Of a DNA stretch of 64,000 bases, positions 38,194-49,294 are shown piece by piece (within the stretch, counting starts at the first letter, position 1; each line of letters begins with the position of its first letter). A program made the translations under genes and the position numbers. This DNA is from Penicillium oxalicum (Eukaryota > Ascomycota > Eurotiomycetes > Eurotiales > Aspergillaceae). The stretch spans positions 3,410,001 to 3,474,000 of the forward strand of contig NC_064654.1 of the NCBI RefSeq assembly GCF_001723175.1, written 5' to 3'. The notes under the pieces were generated by a model. The model was not told where the DNA came from. It did not search any database and saw only the letters and a program-made list of their open reading frames with translations.

Positions 38194-39437
38194 ATGACCA
38201 GAGACGACGATTACGTTTTGGGACGAAGCATCAGCGACTCTATCCGGTTCGTCGCCTTTGCCTTGACTGTATATGTCTAAGAGCAGCGGCGCCTCAATGA
38301 CTACTCCCCCCCCTCACAAGAAAAATGGTCACTGACCGCTCATTTAGCCTAGATGCGCAGCATCTCCTTTGGAAGATGCATACGGGATACGAGTTGCATC
38401 CCGAAATCCCCGTGACTAGTGATATGAAGATTGCTGAGGTTGGAACAGGTACAGCGTGAGTGATCCTCTCCTATTGGCCAAAAAGGTCTCGCCATTGCCC
38501 GACGAGGACCCGAGAGGGTACATGGCAGAGAAGGAGGGGAAAAAAGGGAAGACATACAAGAAAAACAAGAACATTGACATGCAGGAAATCTAGTGTCTGG
38601 GTATTTGACCTTGCCAGAAAGCTTCCGCCCACTGCTCGCCTGTACGGATTTGACATCTCGGATGCGCAATTCCCAGCCCGGAAGCTGTGGCCGAAGAATG
38701 TGACTCTCGACCTGCTCGACTCGTTGACGGAACCGCCTGAATCGCTGGCGGGTCAATTCGATGTGGTGCATTTGAGAATGTGGGCGAGCAACTTGCGTGG
38801 AAAGGATACATCCCTTTTGATCAATCACGCCAAGGCCCTCCTGAGTATGTTCGACCTCTGATGATCTTCACTTTTGTCCTGTTTGGGTTTTGAACTTTCC
38901 ACGCCAATTTGTAGCTTCTACTGATGCTGTCGTTGCGAACAGAGCCTGGTGGATTCATTCAATGGGAAGAGGCCGACCTGGTCCATCAGTTTGTAGAGGG
39001 TCCCAAAGCCGAAGACTTTGAACGTGAAATCAATGAAATGTTTGACAAAGTGGGCCTGGACTACAGGTAAGCTGCCTGAACTCTCACCTGGCTCGCCGGC
39101 CTTGCCGTTGAATCGTCGAATCCTCTCCATCACAACACGATGACTGATGACATGTAGCTGGGTATCTCGTCTGCCCGACAGCATCCGTCAAGCCGACCTT
39201 CGGATCATCGAAACAGAGCGCAAGACTTTTGACAATGACCTGAAGCACTTGTGCACCAACACCTACCTCTTGGCTCTACGGGAGATCCTCCAAGGAGTCA
39301 AAGGGATTCTGGGCAGTCAAACGCTGCTTTCAGTGACGGAGTTGGAACTTCATCTGTATCATCTGACTCTGGAGCGGACGGATGGCATTGTCTACAATTG
39401 GTCCCCGGTGACTCTGTTGGCGCAGAAGAGTGAGTGA
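38194..39437 (+). CDS. SAM-dependent methyltransferase (fungal secondary-metabolism type)
   Basis: Five exons (38194-38246, 38348-38455, 38594-38844, 38943-39066, 39158-39437) give 271 aa. Phases close at every junction. The opening segment LDAQHLLWKMHTGYELHPEI is the hallmark N-terminus of a fungal class-I methyltransferase group seen in gene clusters (GliN/UMTA-like). Motif I is EVGTGTA at 48-54, the post-I acidic region is YGFDISDAQF at 71-80, then FDVVHLRMW at 109-117 and the LKPGGFIQWEE segment at 137-147. These enzymes use S-adenosylmethionine to methylate small molecules on N or O. The substrate cannot be read from sequence. Its divergent pairing with a salicylate synthase suggests salicylate or a derivative (inference only). 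Intron 1 uses a GTTCGT donor. Confidence 0.85.
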
Positions 39438-40580
39438 GAGGTGTCCGTAGATTTGTAGGTCGATCTTGTACCTATTAAGCGGCATAGTTTTCAGAATATC
39501 ATGAATCTTTGTGGATGATTCAATGAAAATACTGTAGAAGGATTGTATAGTCAACGTCTTTGTAGCGAGTTAGTCTGCATGCAAATGCAAATGAATCATG
39601 TGCCCATCAATCTGTCTGATATCACATGTCAGGCAACAGGCAGAACGCTCAACCTCCGCGAGTCCCGCCAAGACTTGAAAAGCCCCCCCCCCCCCCCCCC
39701 CCTGGTACAAGCTTACCTAGCACAGACTACATCCGTATTAAGCATTAGGCCAGAGTTTACAAGTTACATCCTGTTAGAAGAGAAGGACCGCTGGATCTGG
39801 AGGAAACGTTCTGACAGACGAGAGTCGATCAGGGCGGCGGGGAAAGCCGATGGAGTTGTTGCCTCAGGCCTCCACCAGAGGAGATCAAGACTATCCCCTC
39901 GAAGGCTGACCTCTCTCATCTTCTACACCACATAGAATCGACAGTATATCGTTTCTTTTTTTTTTTCTGACACTGAGCTACCCGGTACCCAGGCACCCTT
40001 GAACACAGTTTTAGAACTTTGATCTCAGTCCTGTAAGAAGACCGAGGCCCCCAGTCGCTCACTAGTGCACCAAGCCAAAACTAACCTGGCAATTCCAGAT
40101 GAGCAGTGGAGTCCATCCATAAGGTTGATCTTCCACCCCGACAAAGGGCAACCTATATATCCGGCTGAAGCTTGATCCCAGCCCTGTTCAGCTGGTGGTA
40201 TGGATTAAAATTTGAGAGGCAAAGAATCACTATTCGGACCTCCACAACGATTGTTCTCTTTCTTGGTCTCAATTCTGGGGGAAAACCATCAATTCCCGCG
40301 AGTCAAAGCATACGAGGTTCGCTTCCTCCCAGCAAAGCGCGGGCGTCAATACTTCCTCATAGCCGCAATTGCATTTGTCACCTGTGGTGACACTTGAGAG
40401 ACCCTGGCTGATCTTGCGGACATTGAGAGACTTTCAGTATACGCTCTTTCGAGTCGGTCTCTACTCTCTGGTGGTCCCCACGCAAGGCTGCTTTACACGA
40501 AGTCTGGTGACCCGCTTTGACGGTTGCCTGTCCTCGCCACGTCAGAGCCCATGTTCAATCACCCTTCTACCACTCCCACC
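39438..40580. other. Intergenic gap with a poly-C run
   Basis: No coding signal. It contains the poly-C run at 39683-39702 and a T-run near 39954-39967. It marks the right edge of the accessory-looking pair. Confidence 0.5.
39683..39702. repeat. Poly-C run (20 nt)
   Basis: Uninterrupted C run about 250 bp after the methyltransferase stop. Confidence 0.9.
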
Positions 40581-41733
40581 ATGAACTCGAATTCAGAATC
40601 CGACAGTGAGCCTCATTTCCGTCCCTATTACTCATGCGCAAGCAGCAGGTCTTGACCATCAGACGAATATCTCAATAGACTCCGACTCCGAAGAGGGTGG
40701 AATGCAATTGGACGTTTCGGCAGATCGTGATCTGTATTTCGCTGAAGGAGACAGCGACATGGACGATCTTGACGAAAGGGATGGCTTTTCCATGGAGGAA
40801 GATCGAGACGGTGAGTGAATGCGAAGCTCAAGGATGGTTCGTTCCATTAGATGATATGGGACGAATGTCTAGAAACCTACACATATACACACGTGTACAT
40901 TTCCAACCTTCCAATGCAGCATTGACTGCCGCCTTCGTTGACCTGATTTGATGTGGACCACGCCACATCGAGTCGTGACCGGATGAACGCAAAAAAACTG
41001 ACTCGAGCTTACCTTTTTTGGGGGATGGGGGACGCAGAAAACGACTTTACCACGCGAGCAATCAACCCGCACTCCTCCATATCCAATGCTCACAATACCC
41101 CCTCACAGCCAGGTCATCGAGATGACCTCGGTTTCCCACCAGACCAACAGGATCGCCCACGCCCTCGGCCCCGACGCCTCCGTACAAAGGACTATCTCAC
41201 AGAGGAACAGCATGCCGCCTTGTCAGTCCTATCCAATTGGGAATTACTCGTCACCCATGCACTGAACAATCATCGTGTACGTTCTCTCCCCCCCCCCCCC
41301 CCCCCCCCTAATCCCTACTCTTCTGCGCGTGCGTATCTCACACTAACATCCCTCAACCCAGACAATCCCCCAAACTCGTCGACGCTTTCAAGCCAAGCTT
41401 CTCGCCGGCGACAATCTCGCCCTCGAAAACGAGCTCTACGCGTCTCGCTTCGTCATCCCCGCCTCCAAATCGGAATTCCTGCCCCCCGTGAATCCCACAT
41501 CGACCGGATCTCGCCCGTTCGAAACCGCGTCTGGTGCGGACAATTCAACCGCATTCTTGATCCCGGGCTCGTATCGTGAGGTCATTGAGAATGATGATTC
41601 ACCCTGGTGGCCACAGGGGAAGCCGAGGGAGAAGAGGAAGAGTAATCGGAGGAATGAGGCGTCTTTGAGTGCCGGTAGCGAAGGGAGCTCAAGAGTCGTC
41701 AGTCGCGCCGGGTCCGTGGGTCGGGGAGGATGA
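40581..41733 (+). CDS. Unknown conserved-looking fungal protein
   Basis: Four exons (40581-40605, 40679-40810, 41038-41276, 41362-41733) give 255 aa with matching phases. Donors are GTGAGC, GTGAGT and GTACGT. I do not recognise a named family. The N-terminal third is acidic and Ser/Asp-rich (NSDSEEGG, EGDSDMDDLDERDGF), probably disordered. Residues ~110-180 form a helical core (RTKDYLTEEQHAALSVLSNW, TIPQTRRRFQAKLLAGDNLA, LENELYASRFVIPASKSEFL) that looks like the conserved part. The C-terminus is basic then Ser/Arg-rich (KPREKRKSNRR), a possible nuclear signal. Intron 2 (227 bp) and intron 3 are supported by frame continuity through the helical core. Intron 3 contains a 21-nt poly-C run followed by a CTAAC branch point. 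The 25-nt first exon is the least certain part. Confidence 0.7.
41288..41308. repeat. Poly-C run (21 nt) inside an intron
   Basis: The run starts 11 nt after the donor of intron 3 of the unknown protein gene and is removed by splicing. Read through, it would code for polyproline. Confidence 0.85.
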
Positions 41734-42855
41734 CGGCCGGGCTAACTTTTCGGGATCATTGCTCTGCGTCTAGAAAGAATATGGGACTACGAGAGCGATA
41801 CTCTTGGAACACGAGGTGGATCGAATAATTCCTTTCTTTGTTTCTTTTTTTTTTTTTTCAACAGCTTTCTTCATTCCATTGCGTCCCCGGTGGGGGACTT
41901 TGCTGATTAACCTTTCATGTTCTGCCCACCAAACCAAAAGCTTCACAAGTAGACAGTACTGTACAAGACCAGGTATCATACGGGCAAGGGGACCCAAAGT
42001 AAAGAGTGGCGGATCATCGACAGTCCCCACGAGAGATTGTCCGAGAACTGAAAGCCAAAGTCATGAGGAGTTTCCCACAGTCAAAAGAGACAGGTAGACT
42101 CGTGGGCTGGGAAAGTAGAAGGGGAATGTGTGCCCCGCTGGCCTCCACTGGTTCACCATGCGAGGGAGAAAAAAGACAGAAGAAAACAAAAGGGTCGCTA
42201 ATCCGGCAATGAAGAAGGAAGTGCGATCGCGACAAGGGCCCACGCCTGTCTCGATGATCCGCGGGAGAAGGGGTTCCCCCAAATCTCTCTCGTCATCTCA
42301 TCTGGTCGTCATGTCATCCGGGGTCGTTGATGTGAAGATCAGGTGGGGTTCCACCCCCAAGTGGTATTGAACTCAGCTGCCGTGTTTCGTTCGTAGGACC
42401 TGCCATTATCCATGTGAACAACAACAAGCGATACCAGAAGGAGCACGAAAGGCGATGCTCGCGCAAATTGTCCACTGTAGGAGAGAAAAAGAAAACACTG
42501 GTCAGCTATACAATGTTTGACAGCAAAAAAAAAGCAATCTACCATTCAAGGGAAAAGGGGGCCAAAAGGGAGTTTAAAAGGAAAAGGAAGGGGGGGGCAG
42601 GCGAGGACAAGTGGGCTCTCACATTTCATCATCATCGTCTGTCCGTCGATTCTCCGAATGGAATAAACTTTCTGCGTCACCGACTTGTTTGCGCTCCGAA
42701 ACTTCGCGGTCGCGCATGCGGGACCGATGCGCCTGGACATTCATAAGCGTCAGTCCTCGAGAAGACGCGGACTTGGTCTCCGGTTCGATATAGGTTGGGT
42801 GCAGGCGGTGCGAGGTATTGAACCGGGTCCGGCCGTCTCTCATGACGGGTAGTTG
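41734..42855. other. Convergent gap between the unknown gene and PDK
   Basis: Tail-to-tail gene ends. T-run near 41843-41859 after the plus-strand stop. No supportable gene. The small frames here are rich in Arg/Lys and look random. Confidence 0.5.
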
Positions 42856-44601
42856 TCATTGCAAAGGCTCCGAGCTGGAGGATAGTCGGTTGAGGTGGAG
42901 GTAGACGTCAGTGCCGTATCTGTGAAGAAGAGTGATTAGCAAACATTCGATGATAGCCATCCTTTCCCCGCCTCTCGTGAAGGGGAGGGGGGGAATAAAA
43001 TAGGTAGAGAGGAAGCGTGCCGTCATACCCTTCCATACTGATCAACTTCAGATCACCTCCAAAGTAGCGCGCGTACAAGCGACTGATCGGCAAACCGTAC
43101 CCAAAGCCAGCCATGGGTGCCTTGAAGTCGCTCTTGTCAAAGTCCGGATCCAAGCTCGGGGTCTGTTCAACCGTCGTGTACATGTAGGTCCAGACCAAGG
43201 GAATGGACGAACGGGGGATACCGCCCCCCTCATCGGAGACTTTGATGGTGATGTCTTCCTTGCCTTCGGCGACGATGACTTTGGTCACGGGGAATTCGTC
43301 GCGATCGGCCCCATGCTGCTCCACGACCGCCCGCAAGGAATTTTTCAAGGTCTCAAAGAGCATGTGCGACAGGTGGCCCGGCACATACATGAAATTGAGA
43401 TCGTCCTTGCAGACCAGCTGCACTTTGGGCGCTTCAAAGAGGCCATAATAGTCTTCACAGACAAACCGCGCATTTTCAATCGCTTCCAAGGCAATGTCGC
43501 GCACATTGGTTTTGGTACAGATGATGCCGACATAATTTGGATGTTTCACATGGGTTTGTTCCGTGAGGGCAATATGTTGTCCAATTAGCATTCGAATGCC
43601 GATGCGAGACATGTAGAACCGGTCGAGGAAGGACTGGATGGTCGGGTCGATCTGCATGCGTTGGCGTTCCCGCTTCCATTCCAAGATACCCTGGGCCACT
43701 GTCGTCACAACGCTGTCGTGTCGTCGCTTGATCTGCTGCAGCGTATGGGAGAATCTTTGATTGTAGTCATTAAGCTCGGGGGGCCACTCCGCATTTCCAT
43801 CTGCCGGGAAGAAATATCGCCGGCCAGTGGCGGCTGCGGCAGTCAATTTACTGTGGCCGTTTAGGGAGCCATTGGCTGTTGTGGCCGAGGCGTATTGGCC
43901 CTCCCGAATACTAGGGTTTTGGGTGGCCTCCGAGAGAATTTTGGATTGGAAGGAACCATTGGCGCGACCGGGACGCAAGAGACGATCTTTGACTTCTTGC
44001 GTGAGCGATGGTCGGGGAAGTGTGATGATTTCCTGGACGCGGATCCACCGTTAATGAGTCACGCTTCCCGCTTGGGGGTGGTGGGAAGATTGCGTGGCGG
44101 GGGGAGAAGCGGAAGGCCCAGAACATGAGAAGCAGAGAATGGGGTAGGAACAGGCGCAGGAGAGGGAAAGAGAGAAGTGGAAACTGGGAAACAAGGCCAT
44201 GAAGGACCGCCAACGTACCTCGAATGATTGGGCATACCAATCCTGGACTTTCTTAATGGAGGGCATGGCACTGAGTCCATCGGGAAGTTCACCCAAATCT
44301 TGGACTCGGTGCGCGAGCCGGATGGGGAGCTCCTCGGAGAGGAACTGCGAGGCGCGGAAGAGAGTGCCTGCGACCGATCGTCAGTGAGCCTCGCATCCAT
44401 CGACGAGAAGGTGCTTTTCTTGTGAATTGCCATCCGACGTGAGTGGCAATCCTATGCATGCAAGGGGTGAAAGGAAAAAAGAATTGTACCAGTTGAGGGT
44501 CGGTCGCCAAACTGGACCATCTGCCTCAGCGACACCCCAGTTGCGGGGAAGCTCGCATAGTGCCTGATGGTTGCCATCAGACTCTCTGATGGCTTCCACA
44601 T
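42856..44601 (-). CDS. Pyruvate dehydrogenase kinase (mitochondrial, GHKL type)
   Basis: Four exons on the minus strand (44601-44490, 44367-44219, 44032-43029, 42919-42856) give 442 aa. The N-terminal helical domain opens with IRHYASFPATGVSLRQMVQF and FLSEELPIRLAHRVQDLGEL, as in animal and fungal PDKs. The ATP-binding GHKL domain shows the N-box with Glu314 and Asn318 (HMLFETLKNSLRA), the G1 box DEGGG at 354-358, and the G2 box GFGYG at 396-400. It ends GGDLKLISMEGYGTDVYLHL. PDKs phosphorylate the E1-alpha subunit and switch off the pyruvate dehydrogenase complex in the matrix. A ~50-residue Ser/Ala/Gly-rich insert (about 107-158) interrupts the N-terminal domain. The start is the first in-frame ATG, preceded by 422 nt with no ATG. 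The N-terminus before the kinase core is short, so the targeting signal must be minimal or internal. Confidence 0.92.
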
Positions 44602-45023
44602 CGTGCGACAATTCAGGCCAAATGGCCGCCGAGAGGAAGGTCGAAAGAAAGACGAGCAGCGAAGACGGTCACTTTCCTCAGATGAAAAGGGTGGAGGGGG
44701 GGGTGATTGTGTCGGGAATCTTTGAGGGAGGAGAGAGTGTCGCGTGTGGAAGAGTCGAGGATGGATCGGAGCTGGCGGAGAGAGTTTGGGGGGGCAGTGA
44801 CGAAGACCGGAGTCGCGCAGACCCGCTCGACGGGATGTGCCGAGGTTAGGCACAGCACACCTGCGACTGGCAGCCCCGAGCAGCGCGAGTCTATTGCGTG
44901 ATGCCCAGTACGACAAGGGGCACGACGAGGGAATTATACTCGAACTCGGTACAGATCGCTAGATATAAGGGCCACGAGGCTAGATGCTTGAGACCCAGAC
45001 AGTTCCTTGGCTAGCGCTACAGC
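44602..45023 (-). promoter_or_regulatory. ATG-free leader of the PDK gene
   Basis: No ATG on the minus strand (no CAT on the plus strand) over 422 nt before the PDK start; about six or seven would be expected. The frame stays open upstream for about 105 codons with an Arg-rich, acid-poor content that looks like a mitochondrial presequence. It has no ATG, so only a non-AUG start could add it. Confidence 0.5.
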
Positions 45024-47925
45024 CATCGATGCGCGGTGGGCTATCTCATTTCGTGTATACCGTCCGTACCCACGTCCGGGAAGTGACCTTCAGTCCATGC
45101 CCTCTACCTGTGACATCCCAAAAAGAAAAGGAAAAACAAATCCACTCGACCGACTGAATCTACTTTCTGACTTTAGTGCTCTTTTTCGATCTTCATGGCC
45201 TATCCACACCTCAATGGATAATGAGGTGCAGCAGGGGATTAGTACTCGCCTATCGGTTGTTGAGAACTGGTAGCTGGCTGCCTTTGACCGCACCTGGCAA
45301 GTTCCGGCGTCGGAGGAAACTCACGAGAGCACGAATGAGAAAAAAAAAAAAGAAACAAAAAAAAAGAAAGCCAGAACGAAAGCGTCCACACCAAGTGAGA
45401 TTACGGATCTGTTTGTGCTTTTCTTTGGTTCTGCAGTGAGACGAACGGCGATCACCTCAAAGTGAAACGGCTGCTATACAATCCGATCATATGACCATCG
45501 CTCATGTGTTACCCGTCGTACGGTTTCCATTCTCTCCTTCCCGACTCAGAAATGGCCATTCCACACTCTATTTGTTGTGACTCTGAATCCATTGTCTACG
45601 GTTCACGGTTTCTCTAGGGACTAACCATTGATGCATCACTCGAGGCCTCGAGATGAATGCACGCTCCGATTGAAGGAGGCGACCCTGGAAACACCAGTCT
45701 GCCAAATAGGCAAATGCACCTCTTCCGCTCACCCATGCGGGCCCCCATCTGCGAGACACTGCGCCAAGCACAGATCGAATCACTCAGGCTTACCAGGTTG
45801 ACCATCGTCAGAATCTTATTAGCTACTCGGAATATTTTACTTGCGCTATTCCATCTGTCCAGGATGAAGGGATGACAAAGGCTGCGTGGCGGGCTCTCTT
45901 TCCCTCTCGCCGTGACATGGAGGCTTGCTCCAGTTGCATGCGGCATGGGTGTCAGCAGCCCCCCGTTAATGCCGGATGCTCCTCCCCGCGGCGCTGACAG
46001 AAAGATTACCCTTTCGACCGAGATGTGGGGCGAATGCTCTTCAGCAGCCGACGAGGCTAAAATCGCCGTTTCCATTGCTTGAGCTCCGAAGCTTGGGCCG
46101 ATCACCCACACGACCGAACATACTACTCGATCAGTCGAGACACAAGAAACCAAAAAAATATATACTTCATAAGCAATCTTACCCACCCGTCCACAGATCA
46201 AACTGGACTGCATACTCAGATCAAAATCCACCTCCCATCAAGATCCAATTTGAGGTCGCATCCAATCGCGATGGTTTGCGCAACCGGAAGAAGCCACACA
46301 GCGGCCAATTTAAGGTGCACCATGTGCAGAAACAGTCGTTTGTTCGGTCAAGTGCTACAGCTTCTTGGTGTCAGCACACACGAACCAAACTCAATAATGT
46401 GATATGCAGCCCCCCCCCCCCCCCCCCCCCCCCCCCCCCAGGACGAGCCAGGACATCGATGCAAGCTTGAGACCCTTGACGGGGCAATCCCTCCCGGATG
46501 GTCGGGCATTCGGCAGTCGTGTGGTGTAGCTTCGCTGTCGTTTTCAGCCTCCAACGGTCCAGGTCCCAGTGATTCTGATGATGACCCCCGCGCACAGTGG
46601 ATAGATGGCCGTTGTGCCGATGTGGTATGTTCTTTGGGCTGAAGTACGATCGTACCATCTCTTCAGTCTATTCATGGCCATGCGATGCCGACAAAGCCAT
46701 TCAACCGGACACTGGTACTTTTGTCGTGTCAGGGCTTTACCCCTCCGCGGATGACGGACGACAGGTGGACGGTGCCGTGGAAGTTTTGCGGTGTCCCCCC
46801 GTCCCCTGCCTCTTGGCTTTTGCGCATCTTCTCCATCATTCTGCTCAGCACATGCTATGACGACCGGCCACGGTACGTCTGTGCACTGGCACTAGATCAT
46901 CATTCTGCATGGGATCCCTTATCTAGCTACTGCATTCGTCTGCAATCCCGGATCTGTGGAACTCGACCGTAACAATAAGCGCCGTTTTAGCTCGTGCATA
47001 TCAAGCCATTTGATTGATCTCTTCTGTTCCGCTCGGGGAGGTTTTTTTGTGGTGGTGATAGCTTGGTTTTTCTTTCCTGGCCATCGCTGGTGTCTTTCCT
47101 ACCGTCGTGCCTGTCTACCTGCTCCGTCTGCCCCGTGCCTCTTGATCTTGCCATACTTAAGATCCAATTCCGCCGCTCCGATCAGCAGCAGATCTATGCA
47201 GTCAGGTCAGAGGGAGGTCATATCCTGGACCTCTTCGCCAGGCAGGATCTTCACTGCCTCGACGTAATGATGAGTTGTAAAGCCCCAGATGTCCACCGAC
47301 ATGAATTGCCTAAACCCTTGACCATGCGCAGCCATCGCCACCGATCTGTTCCTCCTCCAGCCATGATGCGCCTTGATCCTGACCGCTCGTTCTTGACCCT
47401 CTCCAAGTTTGTCCAGCGTGATTGCCCTTGGGCTCCGTCTCGCTGGCCGGTGTCGAGTGCAGGTTGCTTGATCCCATTCGCATCGGTCACCTTGTTTCTT
47501 CCTCCGTTTCCCCACGGTCTCACTCGCCCTTCTGCCAGTCCTGCCACCTCCGTGGGCCGGTGGACAGTCCGTCTCGACGCCGGTCGGAACAGAGTCCATT
47601 GACAGCAGCGCCTATCAGCCCCCGAGCGGATCGGTGGAGACTAGAGGCCCTCGAAAACTTCCTCTTTGGAGCGCGTGCTGCTTGCTGGGTGGTGGGACCT
47701 CCTCGGTCTTCTGGCCAGATGGTCGTCCCCCTTTGACGGGGCTTCTGTCTCTGCTCCAGGGCCATGGGATCGAGTACTGTAGAACCCCGGGTTCTCTCGC
47801 ATCATTGGTGTTTGCTTGTGATTCTCGCGCGAGACGGGCTCGCCTTTACCATCTGATGTTGCTCGCTTGTTGAATAAGTGCCAATTTATGTGCCAGCGGT
47901 GGGGGCGGAATCCCGTCCTGCGATG
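45024..47925. other. Gene-poor stretch with the longest poly-C run
   Basis: No recognisable gene. Frames of up to 205 codons exist on both strands (for example 45614-46231 minus) but have no known motif and overlap one another. It includes A-rich runs near 45340-45370 and the 30-nt poly-C run at 46410-46439. Confidence 0.45.
46410..46439. repeat. Poly-C run (30 nt)
   Basis: Longest homopolymer in the window, uninterrupted, in non-coding DNA. Confidence 0.9.
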
Positions 47926-48994
47926 CATTTCCTATTGTTTTCTTGTACCTCTTTAGTTGTATTCTTCCTTCCTTCTCTTGTTCCTCCCCCGGCTTCTCTG
48001 GTCTGTCCCGCTATACGTTGCCCAGTTTCTAGACAGATTTACTCTCTCTCTCTCTCTTTTCTTCTTTCTTTCTTCTGATTGCCACGACGTCCTCTCGCCG
48101 TGATCACGACGCTGATTTTCTTTCAACGTATTCTCCGTGCTCTCGAGTGATCCATCATTCTGGACCGTGGACATTGGTTTCTTTAGGGGCTTCCACGAAT
48201 AATCCACGAAGCAAGAAAGAGAAGGAGAAGGACTGGATCCAGAAGGGGAAGACATAAAACCCTCTACCAAACCCATTGACATTGACAGCCACTCCCCGAC
48301 ACGCCTTAAGCGCATCAGACACCAGACCGGCGCCTACCCCTCCGTCTGACCAGTTGGCGCGACAGTCGGGAACTCCATCCTGGTCCTGCCTACAGTTTGG
48401 GCCGACTTTTGGTTTATCCACTTCATTCTCGATCATCCTCCGGCGCCCTGTCGATTGTGCCGAATTGATTGCGACGCTCTTGCTCTTTTCCCTCCTCTGG
48501 TACCAAGGCGCGGGCTTTTCATTTCATCCCTATCAATTCAGGACCACCATTCTCGACTCTCCTCTCTCTCCGGGTGAATTCCATCGATCAGGTCATATCA
48601 ACTCGGCAGTTGACACTACGACTACTATCACCACTCCCACCACGACTACAGCTGCCACCCCACTCTTTCACTGCTGTCACCACCATCTTTCTTCCTTCTC
48701 CCCCTCTTTCTTCCGCAAAGGACACTCTTCAGAAGTACCACACCCGTATTCTCTTTTTTTTTGTGCAATTTGTTTTCCTCTCCCCTTCTCCCCTCTCCTC
48801 TATTGTTCACAAGAGAAGACAACCCCCTCCCCCCCCCCCCCCCCCCCAAAACCAAAAGCCCAATAAAAAAACAAAAAAAAAGAAATCCCTTTTTTCCCCC
48901 CTCTTACCCTAACCGAACGTTACATCTACCAATTTGATCTTCTACGTGGCCCCTGCTCTTCCCTCGTCCGGTGCAGTCAACTAGACTCAAGACC
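47926..48994 (+). promoter_or_regulatory. 1.07-kb ATG-free leader of a small membrane protein gene
   Basis: I read every base from 47926 to 48994 on the plus strand and found no ATG in about 1069 nt (about 17 expected). The stretch is strongly C/T-rich with CT microsatellite (about 48041-48058), runs of T and the poly-C run at 48829-48847, then an A-rich block at 48848-48892 before the start at 48995. This is the clearest long-leader signature in the window. It may include an intron, as several GT...AG pairs are possible. Confidence 0.65.
48829..48847. repeat. Poly-C run (19 nt)
   Basis: Uninterrupted C run about 150 nt upstream of the start codon at 48995, inside the ATG-free leader, followed by an A-rich block. 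Confidence 0.9.
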
Positions 48995-49294
48995 ATGTCC
49001 CGCCGCCGAACGTCTTACAGCGAGCCCGTCAACGAGGCCGTGGCATACCCTTTTTCTTCCACTCCCGCCTATGCCCACAGCCAAATGCCCCCGATTTCAC
49101 CGCGTCGCGGCCCCATCGAGGGCCCCGATGGTCGCCGTCTCATCCGCCGCGTTACCTGGCGCTCGTCAACCTACAAGCTCATGGCCTCCCTCTGGGTGCT
49201 TGGCGTCTTGTACATCCTGTGGCTGATCCGGGATTTGTTCTATCTACCGTTTACCCCCGCGGAACCTGGTTCTCCCGGTGTTGGGGATGCATGA
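48995..49294 (+). CDS. Small single-pass membrane protein (99 aa), unknown
   Basis: Single exon of 99 aa. I do not recognise the family. Residues 1-57 are polar, Arg/Ser/Pro-rich (MSRRRTSYSEPVNEAVAYPF; PISPRRGPIEGPDGRRLIRR). Residues ~60-82 are one strong hydrophobic helix (YKLMASLWVLGVLYILWLIR) followed by DLFYLPF and a short Pro/Gly tail. Basic residues before the helix suggest a cytosolic N-terminus (positive-inside rule). There is no signal peptide. The ATG is in the context GACCATGTC and is the first ATG after more than 1 kb, which strongly supports it. The DNA after the stop is very T-rich (49310-49420), as in a 3' UTR. A longer product through an unseen intron is possible. Confidence 0.65.
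   Translation: MSRRRTSYSEPVNEAVAYPFSSTPAYAHSQMPPISPRRGPIEGPDGRRLIRRVTWRSSTYKLMASLWVLGVLYILWLIRDLFYLPFTPAEPGSPGVGDA

Noticed and set aside
44602..44916. PDK start at 44916 with a presequence
   Set aside because: There is no ATG there; the first codon is TTG. The first real in-frame ATG is at 44601. The idea is kept only as a non-AUG possibility in the findings.
45614..46231. A 205-codon minus-strand frame in the gene-poor region
   Set aside because: No recognisable domain, no splice partner, and other frames of similar size occur by chance on both strands nearby.
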